Shown piece by piece: positions 10,515 to 21,331 of a DNA stretch of 64,000 nt. Position numbers and translations under genes: made by a program. The DNA comes from Lysobacter_K koreensis (GTDB lineage Bacteria; Pseudomonadota; Gammaproteobacteria; Xanthomonadales; Xanthomonadaceae), in NCBI RefSeq assembly GCF_042677045.1, contig NZ_JBHTIH010000007.1, forward strand, positions 186,001 through 250,000, given 5' to 3'. Numbering within the stretch: position 1 is the first letter of the stretch; every line of letters begins with the position of its first letter. Below the pieces are notes generated by a model, which was not told the origin of the DNA, did no database searches, and was given only the letters and a program-made list of their open reading frames with translations.

Positions 10515-10631
10515 CTGCGTGGCTACGGCTTCGGCCGTCCCTTTCTTTTGGCTGCGTGGCGACGGCCTCGGCCGTTCCTTTTTTTGCGCGGCTACGGCCT
10601 CGACCGCCCCCTTCATTTCTGGGTGCACGGC
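10488..10631. repeat. Tandem array of terminator-like hairpin units
   Basis: Four successive units each begin with ACGGCcTCGgCCG and a pyrimidine-rich T stretch, followed by a GCTGCGTGGC-like spacer. Units 1 and 2 (10488-10524 and 10525-10561) are both 37 bp and differ at only two positions; units 3 (10562-10593) and 4 (from 10594) are shorter and more degenerate. The array looks like local duplication of the FAS1 terminator. Stems decay along the array, unit 4 having lost clean pairing. Confidence 0.75.
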
Positions 10632-10664
10632 AGCGCCTTCACCCGGCCGATTGCTTGACCCGAC

Positions 10665-11198
10665 CTAAGTGCGCGGCGACCGCGGCCGGCGCGGCCCGGG
10701 CGCCGACTGCCGGCCCTGCGCGGCGTCGATGCCATCGATCCAGCCGGCGCACGCGTGCGGGAACGCATCGGCATACGGCACGTAAGGCTTGATGTCGAGG
10801 ATCGGCGTGCCATCGAGCAGGTCGATGCCGCGCACCTGCAACGCGCGCGCCTCGACCGCGACCAGTTCCACCGCCGACAGGCCGATCGCGTTGGGCCGGT
10901 GCGGCGAGCGCGTGGCCAGCACGCTGCGCTTGCCGCCGCCGCGCGGCGGCCGGACCTCGGCCTTCCAGCCCTGGCTGCGATGGAACACGAACACCAGCCA
11001 CAGCCGCTCGAAGCCGGCCAGGTCGCGGAACGCGGCGTCGGGAATGCCGTCGACGAACGCGATCGTGGCCGGCGCCAGGTCGCCGGTCTCGGTGCCGGCG
11101 ACCACCGTCGACTGGTGCGGTGCATCGATGCGCCGCGCGTACGGCGAGCGCACGTAGGCGATCGGCACGAAGGAGAAACCGGGCGGATCGTCGGGCAT
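10665..11198 (-). CDS. trmO: tRNA (N6-threonylcarbamoyladenosine(37)-N6)-methyltransferase TrmO
   Basis: A 177-residue TsaA/YaeB-type protein. TrmO adds a methyl group from S-adenosylmethionine to t6A at position 37 of certain tRNAs. Visible family blocks are Val-Arg-Ser-Pro-Tyr-Ala-Arg-Arg near residue 18, the Phe-Glu-Arg-Leu-Trp-Leu-Val-Phe-Val-Phe-His block, Ala-Thr-Arg-Ser-Pro-His-Arg-Pro-Asn-Ala-Ile-Gly-Leu-Ser, and Leu-Asp-Ile-Lys-Pro-Tyr. It is a little shorter than E. coli TrmO (no long C-terminal domain). The ATG at 11198 gives the conserved N-terminus. Confidence 0.9.
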   Translation of the reverse strand: MPDDPPGFSFVPIAYVRSPYARRIDAPHQSTVVAGTETGDLAPATIAFVDGIPDAAFRDLAGFERLWLVFVFHRSQGWKAEVRPPRGGGKRSVLATRSPHRPNAIGLSAVELVAVEARALQVRGIDLLDGTPILDIKPYVPYADAFPHACAGWIDGIDAAQGRQSAPGPRRPRSPRT

Positions 11199-11415
11199 GG
11201 GGTTTCGTCGGATGGGTTGGGCAAAGCGAAACCGATCGTCTCGGGCGACGAGCGAACGGCGATGCAAGGACGCGCAGTGTCGCAACCCGTGCGCGCTGGC
11301 GCACCCGTTCATGCCTGCATGCCGCAGGTATTGCACAGGGCGTTAACCCCGCCTGCGCGACGGTGCTCCTTCCGCGCCGCACCCGCCGCGCCCCACCACC
11401 CAGCAGGAGCCCCGC

Positions 11416-13533
<2,118 letters not shown>

Positions 13534-13693
13534 GGCCGAAGCCGCGGCCGCGCAAACGGCGACCGCCGTCAAGCTTCGAACAAGCCGCGCGACGCGCGCG
13601 CACGTTCGGCGCCGCCGGCGACGTAGGATCGGCGCGCTTGGCATTCGTCATCCACCACCGGGCCCGCGGCCCGGCCACTGCAAGGGGGCACCC

Positions 13694-14023
13694 ATGAGAT
13701 ACCTGCTGTTGATCGCGCCGCTGGCCGCGTTGCTGGCGCTGGCGTCGGCGTCCGCCGAGGCTGGCAAGAAACACGGCCACGGCCACGACGACGATGGCCA
13801 CGGCCGCCACGGCCACCACGACCGTGGCAAGCACGAGGGCTGGCGCAAGGGGGAGCGCATCGACGTGGTCTACCTGCAGCCGCGCTACCACGTGAGCGAT
13901 TACCGCGTGTACCACCTCGCACCGCCGCCGCGCGGCCACCGCTGGGTGCGCGGCGACGACGGCAAGTTCATCCTGGTCGCGGTCGCGACCGGCATCATCG
14001 CCGACATCCTGCTGCACCACTGA
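13694..14023 (+). CDS. RcnB family periplasmic protein
   Basis: A 109-residue secreted protein: an N-terminal signal (Leu-Leu-Leu-Ile-Ala-Pro-Leu-Ala-Ala) to about residue 22, then a His/Asp/Gly-rich segment (residues 25-48) able to bind metal, then the RcnB core Tyr-His-Val-Ser-Asp-Tyr-Arg-Val-Tyr-His-Leu-x-Pro-Pro-Pro-Arg-Gly with Trp-Val-Arg, ending in a hydrophobic helix. In E. coli RcnB takes part in nickel and cobalt homeostasis. No metal exporter gene is next to it. The upstream katE ends 160 bases away. The AAGGGGG site precedes the ATG. Confidence 0.8.
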   Translation: MRYLLLIAPLAALLALASASAEAGKKHGHGHDDDGHGRHGHHDRGKHEGWRKGERIDVVYLQPRYHVSDYRVYHLAPPPRGHRWVRGDDGKFILVAVATGIIADILLHH

Positions 14024-14192
14024 TCGCCGCCACCGTGCCGCATCCCGAGCCCCGCACCCGCGGGGCTCGTCGTTTTCCGGGCATCGCGCCGCGTGCCCAT
14101 CGCGCGGCGTGGCGGCTGGCGTACCGGCGCGCCTCGATCCTTCGCCGCGATGCGCTAAGGTCGGCCCAACGCCCTTCCCCACCGAGGCCGCC

Positions 14193-14567
14193 ATGCAGTT
14201 CCTGATGATGATCTACACCGACGCGCAGCTGCTGGACGCGCTGCCCGCGGGCGAGTTCGACACCCTGATGCGCGGCTGCCTGGTGCATGCCGACGAACTG
14301 CGCGACGACGGCCGGCTGCTCGATTCGCAGCAGCTGGAAGCGCCGGCCACCGCCAAGTCGGTGCGGGTGCGCAACGGCCGCACCACCATCGTCGACGGCC
14401 CGTTCGCCGAGACCAAGGAGATGCTGGCCGGCTTCAACGTGATCGAGGCGCCGAGCCTGGACGATGCGCTCCGCATCGCCCAGGAATTCCCGTGGAGCCG
14501 CACCGGCTGCATCGAGGTGCGACCGATCCGCGACATCGCCGCGGTGCGGCGGCGGGTCGGCGCCTAG
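14193..14567 (+). CDS. YciI-like (DGPF domain) protein
   Basis: A 124-residue protein of the YCII/DGPF family. It opens Met-Gln-Phe-Leu-Met-Met-Ile-Tyr and carries Val-Asp-Gly-Pro-Phe-Ala-Glu-Thr-Lys-Glu near residue 70, followed by the Ile-Glu-Ala-x-Ser-Leu-Asp-Asp-Ala block and Glu-Val-Arg-Pro-Ile near the end. These small ferredoxin-like-fold proteins are often encoded beside ECF sigma factors, but none is seen here. Function is unknown. The frame is open 28 codons upstream; the chosen ATG gives the family start. Confidence 0.85.
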   Translation: MQFLMMIYTDAQLLDALPAGEFDTLMRGCLVHADELRDDGRLLDSQQLEAPATAKSVRVRNGRTTIVDGPFAETKEMLAGFNVIEAPSLDDALRIAQEFPWSRTGCIEVRPIRDIAAVRRRVGA

Positions 14568-14615
14568 CTCTGCCGCACGCCCGCCGCCGCGCCGGACTCG
14601 ATCAGCGCGGCCGAC

Positions 14616-15932
14616 TCATTGCACCGGCTTCAGATAGCGCGCGAACACGTAGCTGGCCACCTTCGAACTCGTGCGCTTGGCCTGCTCGCAGCCGTCGCGG
14701 AAATGCATGCCGCCGAACACGCGGGCATCGACTGCTTCGTTCGCGGCCTGCGACAGCGACGTGTAGTTGCGCGTCAGCACTTCCGGGGGCGCCGGCGCCG
14801 GTTGCGGAATCGAGACGGTGAAGCTGAAAGTGATGTCGTCCGTGCCGAAGAAGCGACGCAGTACTTCGGTCGTGGAACCAATCACCGAGGGCAGGCCGCA
14901 GATGTAGTCCGGATAGGCCGGTGTCAGCTGGTAGGACAGCCAGCCCGGATCGGGCTCGGTGCGGCGGTTGCCGTCGTCTGCCCAGCGGATCGCGGTCACC
15001 GGCCGCCAGAAGTTGTAGACGTACTTGGTTCCGAACGCGGTGATCAGCGCATCGGTTTCGGCCATGCCGCGCAGTGCAAACAGCCGCGCATGCTGCCAGC
15101 GATCCAGTCCCAGGCCGTTGATCGCAGCACGGGCAAGCGCATTGCCGTTGCCACCGCCGCCCGGGAAAAAGCGCGCGATCCGGCTTTCCTCCGAATCCGG
15201 CGCGGCGTTGCGGACCACCGCCGAACCCACGGCTTTCACCTCGTTGTAGTCGCGCGCGTACGGCGCGCCCTTGAGCGCGAAGATCGGCGACGGGCCCGGG
15301 TGGAACTGCGAGGCGCTGGTCATCGCGAACGGGGTCCACAGGGCCAGGCCGGCAAAGCTCGGCGTCGCGAAGTTCGGCGGCGTGGGCTGGTACACGCCCA
15401 GTCCCGGCGCCAGGGTGTACGGCAGGTTGGGCGTGCCCTGGCCGTCGTTGAGGCGCAGCGCGATGATCGCCGCGGCGGCCGCCTGTCCGGCTGCAACACC
15501 GAGGTTCTCGGCGGTGCCATCGGGGATGGCCGCCAGTGCGGCGACGTAGGCGGACTGCACGTTGGTCCGCGCCGCGGCCTTGGCCGCGTTGTCGGGCAGG
15601 CGGCTGAGCTGGTTGATCAGCACGTCGCGCGCGGCGGCGGCGATCGCGGCATCGGGCGAGGCGTTGGGATTGGCCGGACTTAGCGCGGTGTAGGGCTGGT
15701 AGCGTGGATCGATGCTATTGAGCGCGTCGTGGATCGCGACATGCATCATCGCCCCGGGCGGGCTGCGTGCCGGCGGCCCCCCGAACGCGGGCGAAGCCTG
15801 GTCGAATACCAGGTTCCAGTCGGTGACCGCGTCGGCGCAGACCGGCCCGGCGATCGCCAGGCCGATGCAGTAGGCCACACCGAGCCGGGCGGCGCGGCGG
15901 CGGGGATGGCGCAATTTGGCTTGCACGTTCAT
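14616..15932 (-). CDS. Vanadium-dependent haloperoxidase-like PAP2 family protein, altered active site
   Basis: A 438-residue exported protein with a signal peptide (to about residue 33, Val-Cys-Ala-Asp-Ala). The overall sequence follows the bacterial vanadium haloperoxidase/PAP2 family. Motif 1 is present as Lys...Phe-Trp-Arg-Pro (KYVYNFWRP), and motif 3 as ARVFGGMHFRDG, keeping Arg and His. Motif 2, normally Ser-Gly-His, reads Cys-Gly-Leu at residues 345-347 (bases 14892-14900) in an otherwise gap-free alignment. The vanadate-binding Ser and acid-base His are therefore missing, so peroxidase or phosphatase activity by the usual mechanism is unlikely. Confidence 0.85.
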   Translation of the reverse strand: MNVQAKLRHPRRRAARLGVAYCIGLAIAGPVCADAVTDWNLVFDQASPAFGGPPARSPPGAMMHVAIHDALNSIDPRYQPYTALSPANPNASPDAAIAAAARDVLINQLSRLPDNAAKAAARTNVQSAYVAALAAIPDGTAENLGVAAGQAAAAAIIALRLNDGQGTPNLPYTLAPGLGVYQPTPPNFATPSFAGLALWTPFAMTSASQFHPGPSPIFALKGAPYARDYNEVKAVGSAVVRNAAPDSEESRIARFFPGGGGNGNALARAAINGLGLDRWQHARLFALRGMAETDALITAFGTKYVYNFWRPVTAIRWADDGNRRTEPDPGWLSYQLTPAYPDYICGLPSVIGSTTEVLRRFFGTDDITFSFTVSIPQPAPAPPEVLTRNYTSLSQAANEAVDARVFGGMHFRDGCEQAKRTSSKVASYVFARYLKPVQ

Positions 15933-16228
15933 GTCCGGATCCTTCGATGGTGGGGGGCCACCCCCCGCGCGCGGCCCTGCCGCGAAATGCGGCTTCATCG
16001 ATTAGGGCAAACGCGGCGCGCGATTACCGGCGTCCCTGCCGCCACGCGCCAACGGCGGCAGCGCGCAGCGCGACCCGGAAGTTGGCGCGGTTCTCGCATC
16101 TGCAGCGGGCGGCGGCGACCGATGCCCGGCGCGGGCCGGCGCGCAGGATCCTGTGATCGCGTGTGCGCGAGACGCGCGCGGCATACTTGCCGGGCGCGAT
16201 TGGCGCGCCTACCGACACGGAGTCCTCG

Positions 16229-16672
16229 ATGCGTCTTGCAATCGTCCTGGCCACCGCCCTGGCCGCACCCATGGCCCTGGCCGCGCTGCCGGCCCACGCC
16301 GCGCAGACCAGCTGCACCATGACCTACAACATGTCCGGCGGCGGCGCGTTCTACAAGCGTTCCAGCGGCGACGGCGTGATCAAGTGCGACAACGGCCAGA
16401 CCCTGGCGGTCACCATCGAATCCAAGGGCGGCGGGCTGACGTTCGGCAAGTCCACGATCGAGAATGGTTTGGGCAAGTTCACCCCGGTCAACGACATCCG
16501 CGACCTGATCGGCGGCTACGCGACTGCCGAGGCCAACGCCGGCAATTCGGGCAACGCCTCCAAGGCGCAGGTGGTCACCAAAGGTTCGATCTCGCTCGCC
16601 CTGACCGGCAAGGGCAGCGGCCGCACCCTGGGCGTGTCGTTCGGCAGCTTCATCATTTCCGCGCGCGACTAG
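16229..16672 (+). CDS. Secreted protein of unknown function
   Basis: A 147-residue protein with a clear Sec signal cleaved after Ala-His-Ala near residue 25. The mature part has a conserved-looking Thr-Tyr-Asn-Met-Ser-Gly block, two cysteines (about 29 and 50) that could form a disulfide, and several Gly/Ser-rich beta-type stretches (Lys-Gly-Gly-Gly-Leu-Thr-Phe-Gly-Lys). It resembles a small periplasmic family often seen in this bacterial group, but no named domain is recognised. The ATG at 16229 is placed directly before the signal peptide. Confidence 0.75.
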   Translation: MRLAIVLATALAAPMALAALPAHAAQTSCTMTYNMSGGGAFYKRSSGDGVIKCDNGQTLAVTIESKGGGLTFGKSTIENGLGKFTPVNDIRDLIGGYATAEANAGNSGNASKAQVVTKGSISLALTGKGSGRTLGVSFGSFIISARD

Positions 16673-16815
16673 GCCGACACCCGGCGGGCCGGCGGGCCGG
16701 CGGTTAGGACGGCGGTACGTGCGGCCGCAGGCTCCTCCCGGCGCCAACCGATGACGAGTCGAATCGTCGACCGCCATCACCGCGCGCCGCACGCAGCGGC
16801 TGGCAGACTGGGTCG

Positions 16816-17142
16816 ATGCGCAAACCGCCGCCCTACCCCGTGACCCCGGACGGCCGCTATTTCGTGGTGCGCGGTCGCCTGTGGCGCTGCAGTGATCCGT
16901 CGTTGCCCGCGGCCGAACGCGCGGCGCAGACGCAACGCCTGATGCGCGCCCGCGCCGCGGTCGGCCGCGCGTTGCGTGCCGGCGACGCGGCGGCCGAACG
17001 GCAGGCGCGCAGCGAGGTCGACGCGGCCAAGGTCGCGCTCGGCGAACGCGGCCCGGCGTGGTGGACCGATGGCGCGCCCGACTGCAACCGCACGATGGCC
17101 CGCCATTCGCCGTATGCGGCATGGTTCGATGCGCTCGACTGA
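16816..17142 (+). CDS. Conserved hypothetical protein
   Basis: A 108-residue soluble, basic protein. The first part (Asp-Gly-Arg-Tyr-Phe-Val-Val-Arg-Gly-Arg-Leu-Trp-Arg) looks like a small beta unit, the middle is a charged helix, and the end carries Pro-Ala-Trp-Trp-Thr-Asp-Gly-Ala-Pro-Asp followed by Ser-Pro-Tyr-Ala. This end motif recurs in hypothetical proteins from many proteobacteria, which supports a real gene. No function can be assigned. The next gene starts 63 bases downstream on the same strand. Confidence 0.75.
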   Translation: MRKPPPYPVTPDGRYFVVRGRLWRCSDPSLPAAERAAQTQRLMRARAAVGRALRAGDAAAERQARSEVDAAKVALGERGPAWWTDGAPDCNRTMARHSPYAAWFDALD

Positions 17143-17205
17143 CGGCAGGCGCCCGGCCGTCACCACGCGTCGAGCACGGCCGCAGGCATGGCGCAGGCAC
17201 TTCCG

Positions 17206-18474
17206 ATGACGTCGCGTCGCGCCCGCATCCTCGCCGCCACCGTGGCGCTGCTGCTGGGCGCCGCCAACGCGCGCGCCACGGAACCGACCGCCACGGTACG
17301 CGTGGCCTTCGACCGCCGCGGCATCACCACGATCGAAGCGCGCGGGCTGGCCGACATCTCGGCCGGGCGTGCGGTCGGCGCCGACGACCCGGTGCGGGTC
17401 GCATCGATCTCCAAACTGGTCACCGCGATCGGGGTGATGCGCCTGGTCGAGCAGGGCCGCCTGCACCTCGATGCCGACGTGTCGACGCTGCTGGGGTGGT
17501 CGCTGCGCCACCCTGCGCATCCGCGCCAGCCGATCACGCTGCGCCTGCTGCTCTCGCACCGTTCCGGCCTCACGGATGCGGCCGGCTATTACGCAATTCC
17601 GCTGGACGGCGAGTTGCGCACGATCCTCGACGACCCGCGCGCGTGGGACGCCGCGCACGCGCCCGGCACGCACTTCCGCTACGCCAACCTCAACCTGCCG
17701 CTGGTCGCGGCGGTGATGGAGCGCGCCACCGGCGAGCGCTTCGACCGGCTGATGGACGCGCTGGTGCTGCGCCCGTTGGGCATCGCCTCATGTTTCAACT
17801 GGGACAGCTGCGACGCATCCGTCGCCGCGCGCGCGGTGGTGCTGTACGACGCGAGCGGCGCGCCGCTGCGCGACGACCACCGCGGCCGCAAGCCGGCGTG
17901 CGCGGTCAACCTGTCGCGCACCGGCGACTGCGACCTGTCGCGTTGGCGCGCCGGGGCCAATGGCGCGCTGTTCTCGCCGCAGGGCGGGCTGCGCATTTCC
18001 GCGCTCGGGCTGGCGGCGCTGGGCCGCCTGCTGCTGGGCGAGGGCGAGGTCGATGGCTTGCGGTTGCTGACGCCCGCATCGGTGCAGGCGATGACCGCAC
18101 CGCATTGGCGCTACTTACCCGGCAACGGCATCACCGCCGAGGACGACGCCAGCGCCTCCGGGCGCGGCTTCTTCTGCCGCTACGGCCTGGCCGTGCAGAC
18201 GCTGGCGACGCGCGCGGCCGGCTGCCGCGACGACCTGTTCGGCGACGGGGTCGCGCGCATCGGCCACGCCGGCGCCGCCTACGGCCTGCTGTCGGGCCTG
18301 TGGATCGACCGCGCGTCCGGCACCGGGGTGGCGTACTTCGCGACCGGCGTGCCCGATGCCGCGCCGGGCCGGCACTCGGCGTTCACCGCGATCGAAGAGA
18401 CCCTCGCGCGGCCGCCCGTTTCGGTCGCGCTACCCGCCGGGTCGATCCGGGCGGACGCGACGCGCCCGCGCTGA
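17206..18474 (+). CDS. Serine hydrolase, beta-lactamase/DD-peptidase family
   Basis: A 422-residue exported protein with an N-terminal signal (to about residue 25). It carries the penicillin-recognising fold motifs: Ser-Ile-Ser-Lys (catalytic Ser-x-x-Lys) near residue 68, Tyr-Ala-Asn (Tyr-x-Asn) near residue 160, and a His-Ala-Gly triad near residue 350. These fit class C-like serine hydrolases and esterases, which cleave peptides, esters or beta-lactams; the substrate cannot be told from sequence. Two Cys pairs in the second half may form disulfides. An ATG at 17188 would add six residues. Confidence 0.88.
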   Translation: MTSRRARILAATVALLLGAANARATEPTATVRVAFDRRGITTIEARGLADISAGRAVGADDPVRVASISKLVTAIGVMRLVEQGRLHLDADVSTLLGWSLRHPAHPRQPITLRLLLSHRSGLTDAAGYYAIPLDGELRTILDDPRAWDAAHAPGTHFRYANLNLPLVAAVMERATGERFDRLMDALVLRPLGIASCFNWDSCDASVAARAVVLYDASGAPLRDDHRGRKPACAVNLSRTGDCDLSRWRAGANGALFSPQGGLRISALGLAALGRLLLGEGEVDGLRLLTPASVQAMTAPHWRYLPGNGITAEDDASASGRGFFCRYGLAVQTLATRAAGCRDDLFGDGVARIGHAGAAYGLLSGLWIDRASGTGVAYFATGVPDAAPGRHSAFTAIEETLARPPVSVALPAGSIRADATRPR

Positions 18475-18480
18475 GTCGCG

Positions 18481-19623
18481 TCACTCCGCGGTGCGCGCGC
18501 GGCTGCGCCGGTCCCGCGGCGTCCGCGGCACGGCGGCGACCACGCAGTTGCGGCCCTGGGCCTTGGCGGCGTACAGCGCGCGATCCGCGGTCTGGATCAG
18601 CAGTTCCGGTGCGCGCGCCGGCTCGGGTTGCATCGCGCAGACGCCGACGCTGATCGTCACGTGCGGCGCGACCGTGGAGCACGGGTGCGCGATCGCCTCG
18701 GCTTCGACCCGCTGCCGCAGATGCTCACCGGTGCGGTGCACGGCCGGCAGGTCGCGGCCCGGCAGCAGCAGCACCAGTTCCTCGCCGCCGTAGCGCGCCA
18801 CCAGGTCCTCGTCGCGCTCGGCGAACCCGCCGCAGAGGCGCGCGAGCGTGCGCAAGCACTCGTCGCCGTACAGGTGCCCGCAGGTGTCGTTGAGCGGCTT
18901 GAAGCAGTCGGCGTCCACCAGCGCCAGCGCCAGCATCCGCCCTTCCTGCGCCAGGCGCTGCCAGTCCGCGGCCAGGCGCAGGTCGAAGCAGCGGCGATTG
19001 GCAATCCCGGTGAGGCCGTCGCTCATCGACAACCCCTCGAGCTTGCGGTTGGCGGCCGCGAGCTCGCCCGCCACCCGCGCCAGGTGGATGGCACCGGCGA
19101 TCTGGTCGGCAACGGCGTCGAACAGCGCGCGCACTTCCAGGGTGAAGAACTCGGCGTGCTCGCTTTCGATGTTGAGCACGCCGTGCATGCGGGCGCGGTG
19201 GCGGATCGGCACCAGGTACTCGGAGCGCACCGCGCGATGGCCCGGCACGTAATCCGGATCGTGCTCGATGTCAGCGATCAGCTGGGCCTGGCCGTTGCGC
19301 GCGCAGCGCCCGGCCGCGCCCAACGTCACCGGCCACGGCAACGGCACCGACTGCTCCAGGTCGAGCTGGCCGGCCCAGACTTCCTGCACGAAATGGGTGC
19401 CGGCGTCGTCGAGCAGGATGATGCTCGCGATCGCCACCGGCAGGCGCCGGAACAGGCAATCGACGATGCGCTGCAGCACCGCGTCGAGGCCTTCGCCCTG
19501 CAGGGCCTCGCGCGAGACCTGGGCGAGGATGCCGGTCATCGCACCGTCGCCCTGCAGCCCGCCGTTGCCGCGCGGCAGGCCGCGGGCCTGGATCATCGCT
19601 TCGTGCGTGCGCGGGGTCGCCAT
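18481..19623 (-). CDS. GAF-GGDEF diguanylate cyclase
   Basis: A 380-residue soluble protein that should make cyclic di-GMP from two GTP. An N-terminal GAF domain (about residues 35-180) includes the Val-Pro-Ile-Arg...Gly-Val-Leu-Asn-Ile-Glu-Ser block. The GGDEF domain follows, with Gly-Gly-Glu-Glu-Leu as the active site. An inhibitory I-site Arg-Asp-Glu-Asp sits five residues before it, so product inhibition is likely. No membrane segment or signal is present. The signal sensed by the GAF domain is unknown. It converges with the serine hydrolase gene. Confidence 0.92.
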   Translation of the reverse strand: MATPRTHEAMIQARGLPRGNGGLQGDGAMTGILAQVSREALQGEGLDAVLQRIVDCLFRRLPVAIASIILLDDAGTHFVQEVWAGQLDLEQSVPLPWPVTLGAAGRCARNGQAQLIADIEHDPDYVPGHRAVRSEYLVPIRHRARMHGVLNIESEHAEFFTLEVRALFDAVADQIAGAIHLARVAGELAAANRKLEGLSMSDGLTGIANRRCFDLRLAADWQRLAQEGRMLALALVDADCFKPLNDTCGHLYGDECLRTLARLCGGFAERDEDLVARYGGEELVLLLPGRDLPAVHRTGEHLRQRVEAEAIAHPCSTVAPHVTISVGVCAMQPEPARAPELLIQTADRALYAAKAQGRNCVVAAVPRTPRDRRSRARTAE

Positions 19624-19757
19624 GCTCGCCGCTCCAGCCGTGCGGCGATTCTACTCCCGCGCCCGTGCGCCCACCCCGGCCGCGGCGTCACCCGCCCGGC
19701 CCCGCCAGCGATACCCATGCCGCCACGCGACGCTGCGCATCGCCGCGTCCACATCGC

Positions 19758-20138
19758 CTACGGCGGGCTGGCCGGCGCCTTCAGCTCGACGATCACCGCC
19801 TTGACCATCGCCTTGCCGGTGTTGTGGGTGTCGTGGGTGACCGGCCCGCTCCACATGACCTCACCGGGCTTGGGCTGGCGCTTGGTCGACGTGCCGTCGG
19901 CGTTGTTCTGGGTCGCCTCGCCGCCGGTGACGAAGTACACGACGTGGTCGCCGTGCGAATGCATGCCGGTCTTTCCGCCGGGTGCCATCTGCAGCTCGAT
20001 GACGCGGACCTTGTCGTTGTCGAGCAGCACCTTGGCGTTCTTTGCGGCGGTCACCGCCAGGTCCTGCGCGATGCCCGCCAGCGGCAGCAGTGCGAGCGCG
20101 GCCAACACGCACGCGGCAATTGCGGTGGATCGTTTCAT
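19758..20138 (-). CDS. Exported cupin-domain protein
   Basis: A 126-residue protein with a signal peptide (about residues 1-25) and a single cupin fold. The metal-binding cupin motif appears as Gly-Met-His-Ser-His-Gly-Asp-His near residue 60, and the second motif is near Thr-His-Asp-Thr-His-Asn. It is likely periplasmic. Cupins of this size are often small-molecule binding or dioxygenase-like proteins; substrate unknown. A GGAGACGTGCC stretch gives a weak ribosome site before the ATG. Confidence 0.85.
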   Translation of the reverse strand: MKRSTAIAACVLAALALLPLAGIAQDLAVTAAKNAKVLLDNDKVRVIELQMAPGGKTGMHSHGDHVVYFVTGGEATQNNADGTSTKRQPKPGEVMWSGPVTHDTHNTGKAMVKAVIVELKAPASPP

Positions 20139-20305
20139 GGCACGTCTCCTCAAGGGACCGCCGCGAACGGCGACCCGGGCTCCCGTGCCGAGTTGAAGCC
20201 TGGCCCCGGCGAACTTAAACCGGCGTGAAAACGCCGCGCGGGTACGTGGCGCGCCCGATACACTCGCCTGCCGCGCCTGCACCGGGCGCCTGCAGCGAAA
20301 CCACG

Positions 20306-21199
20306 ATGACCGAGGTCGCCATCCTCACCCCCGATCCTGCCGACGCCTCGTACGCGGGCATCTGGGAGGGGGTGCTCGCGCGCCTGCGCAACGCGCTTTC
20401 GAGCGCGGGCGTGACCGCGACGCCGACGCCGTGGACCGCGCACGTCGACGGCGCCGGCGGGCTCGCGGGCTTCGCGCTGGTGCTGCCGCTGCTGGTCTGG
20501 GGCTACCACTTCGACCACGCCCGCTGGTTGCGCGCGTGCCGGACGTGGGAACACGCCGGCCTGCCGCTGGCCAACCCGGCCGCGCTGCTCGGCTGGAATT
20601 CCGACAAGCGCTACCTGCAAGAGCTCGCGCAGCGCGGCATCGCGATCCCGCCCACCACCTGGTCCGAGCGCGTCACCGCGCAACAGGTCGAGGCCGCGTT
20701 CGCGGCCACCGACGCGGCGGAGCTGATCGTCAAGCCGACCGTCTCCGGCGGCGCGTGGCAGACCCAACGCCTGCGCCGCGGCGAGGCCTTCGACGAAGCC
20801 GGCGCGCACGCGGTGACCGGCGCGGCGATGGTCCAGCCCTACCTGCCGAGCATCGAGAGCGCAGGCGAGACCTCGCTGCTGTTTTTCGGCGGGCGCCTGG
20901 GCCATGTCGTCAACAAACGACCGCTACCCGGCGAGTTCCGCGTGCAGGTGCAGTACGGCGGCGCCTACACCGCGCTGCCGGCGCCGCCGCCCGGCGCGCT
21001 GGCGCTGGCCGAACAGACCCTGGCCGCGATCGACGCGCCGCTGCTGTACGCGCGCATCGACACCGTGCCCGACGCCGACGGCCGCTGGCTGCTGATGGAG
21101 GCCGAACTGATCGAACCCGACCTCTACTTCGACCACGACCCGCGCCACGGCGCCGCGTTCGGCGAGGCGGTGCGCGTGTGGCTCGCCGCGCGCGCGTGA
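20306..21199 (+). CDS. ATP-grasp domain protein
   Basis: A 297-residue soluble protein with the ATP-grasp layout: an N-terminal Rossmann-like part (Val-Ala-Ile-Leu-Thr-Pro-Asp), a Trp-Asn-Ser-Asp-Lys-Arg-Tyr-Leu segment near residue 95, Leu-Ile-Val-Lys-Pro-Thr-Val-Ser-Gly-Gly-Ala near 145 (ATP-binding Lys and Gly loop), Val-Gln-Pro-Tyr-Leu near 180, and Met-Glu-Ala-Glu-Leu-Ile-Glu-Pro-Asp near the end (metal-binding acids). Such enzymes join a carboxylate to an amine or thiol with ATP. It resembles the RimK/glutathione-synthetase-like group; substrates unknown. Confidence 0.85.
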   Translation: MTEVAILTPDPADASYAGIWEGVLARLRNALSSAGVTATPTPWTAHVDGAGGLAGFALVLPLLVWGYHFDHARWLRACRTWEHAGLPLANPAALLGWNSDKRYLQELAQRGIAIPPTTWSERVTAQQVEAAFAATDAAELIVKPTVSGGAWQTQRLRRGEAFDEAGAHAVTGAAMVQPYLPSIESAGETSLLFFGGRLGHVVNKRPLPGEFRVQVQYGGAYTALPAPPPGALALAEQTLAAIDAPLLYARIDTVPDADGRWLLMEAELIEPDLYFDHDPRHGAAFGEAVRVWLAARA

Positions 21200-21217
21200 T
21201 TCGCCACACCACGTCAC

Positions 21218-21291
21218 CGTAGGATGCGGTAAGCGCAGCGCACCGCATCTGTCGCGAGCGATGCGGTGCGCTGCGCTTACCGCATCCTACG
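21218..21291. repeat. Perfect 32-bp inverted repeat, REP-like
   Basis: Two perfectly complementary 32-bp arms (21218-21249 and 21260-21291) flank a 10-base loop. The arm begins CGTAGGATGCGGTAAGCGCA. It could form a very stable cruciform or RNA hairpin between the ATP-grasp gene and yehS. The sequence type is a widely scattered intergenic palindrome in GC-rich proteobacteria. There is no T-run, so it is a dispersed repeat rather than a classical terminator. Confidence 0.9.
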
Positions 21292-21331
21292 AAGCCTCTG
21301 GCTCACCAAGATTCGCATCACGGAACAGGCA

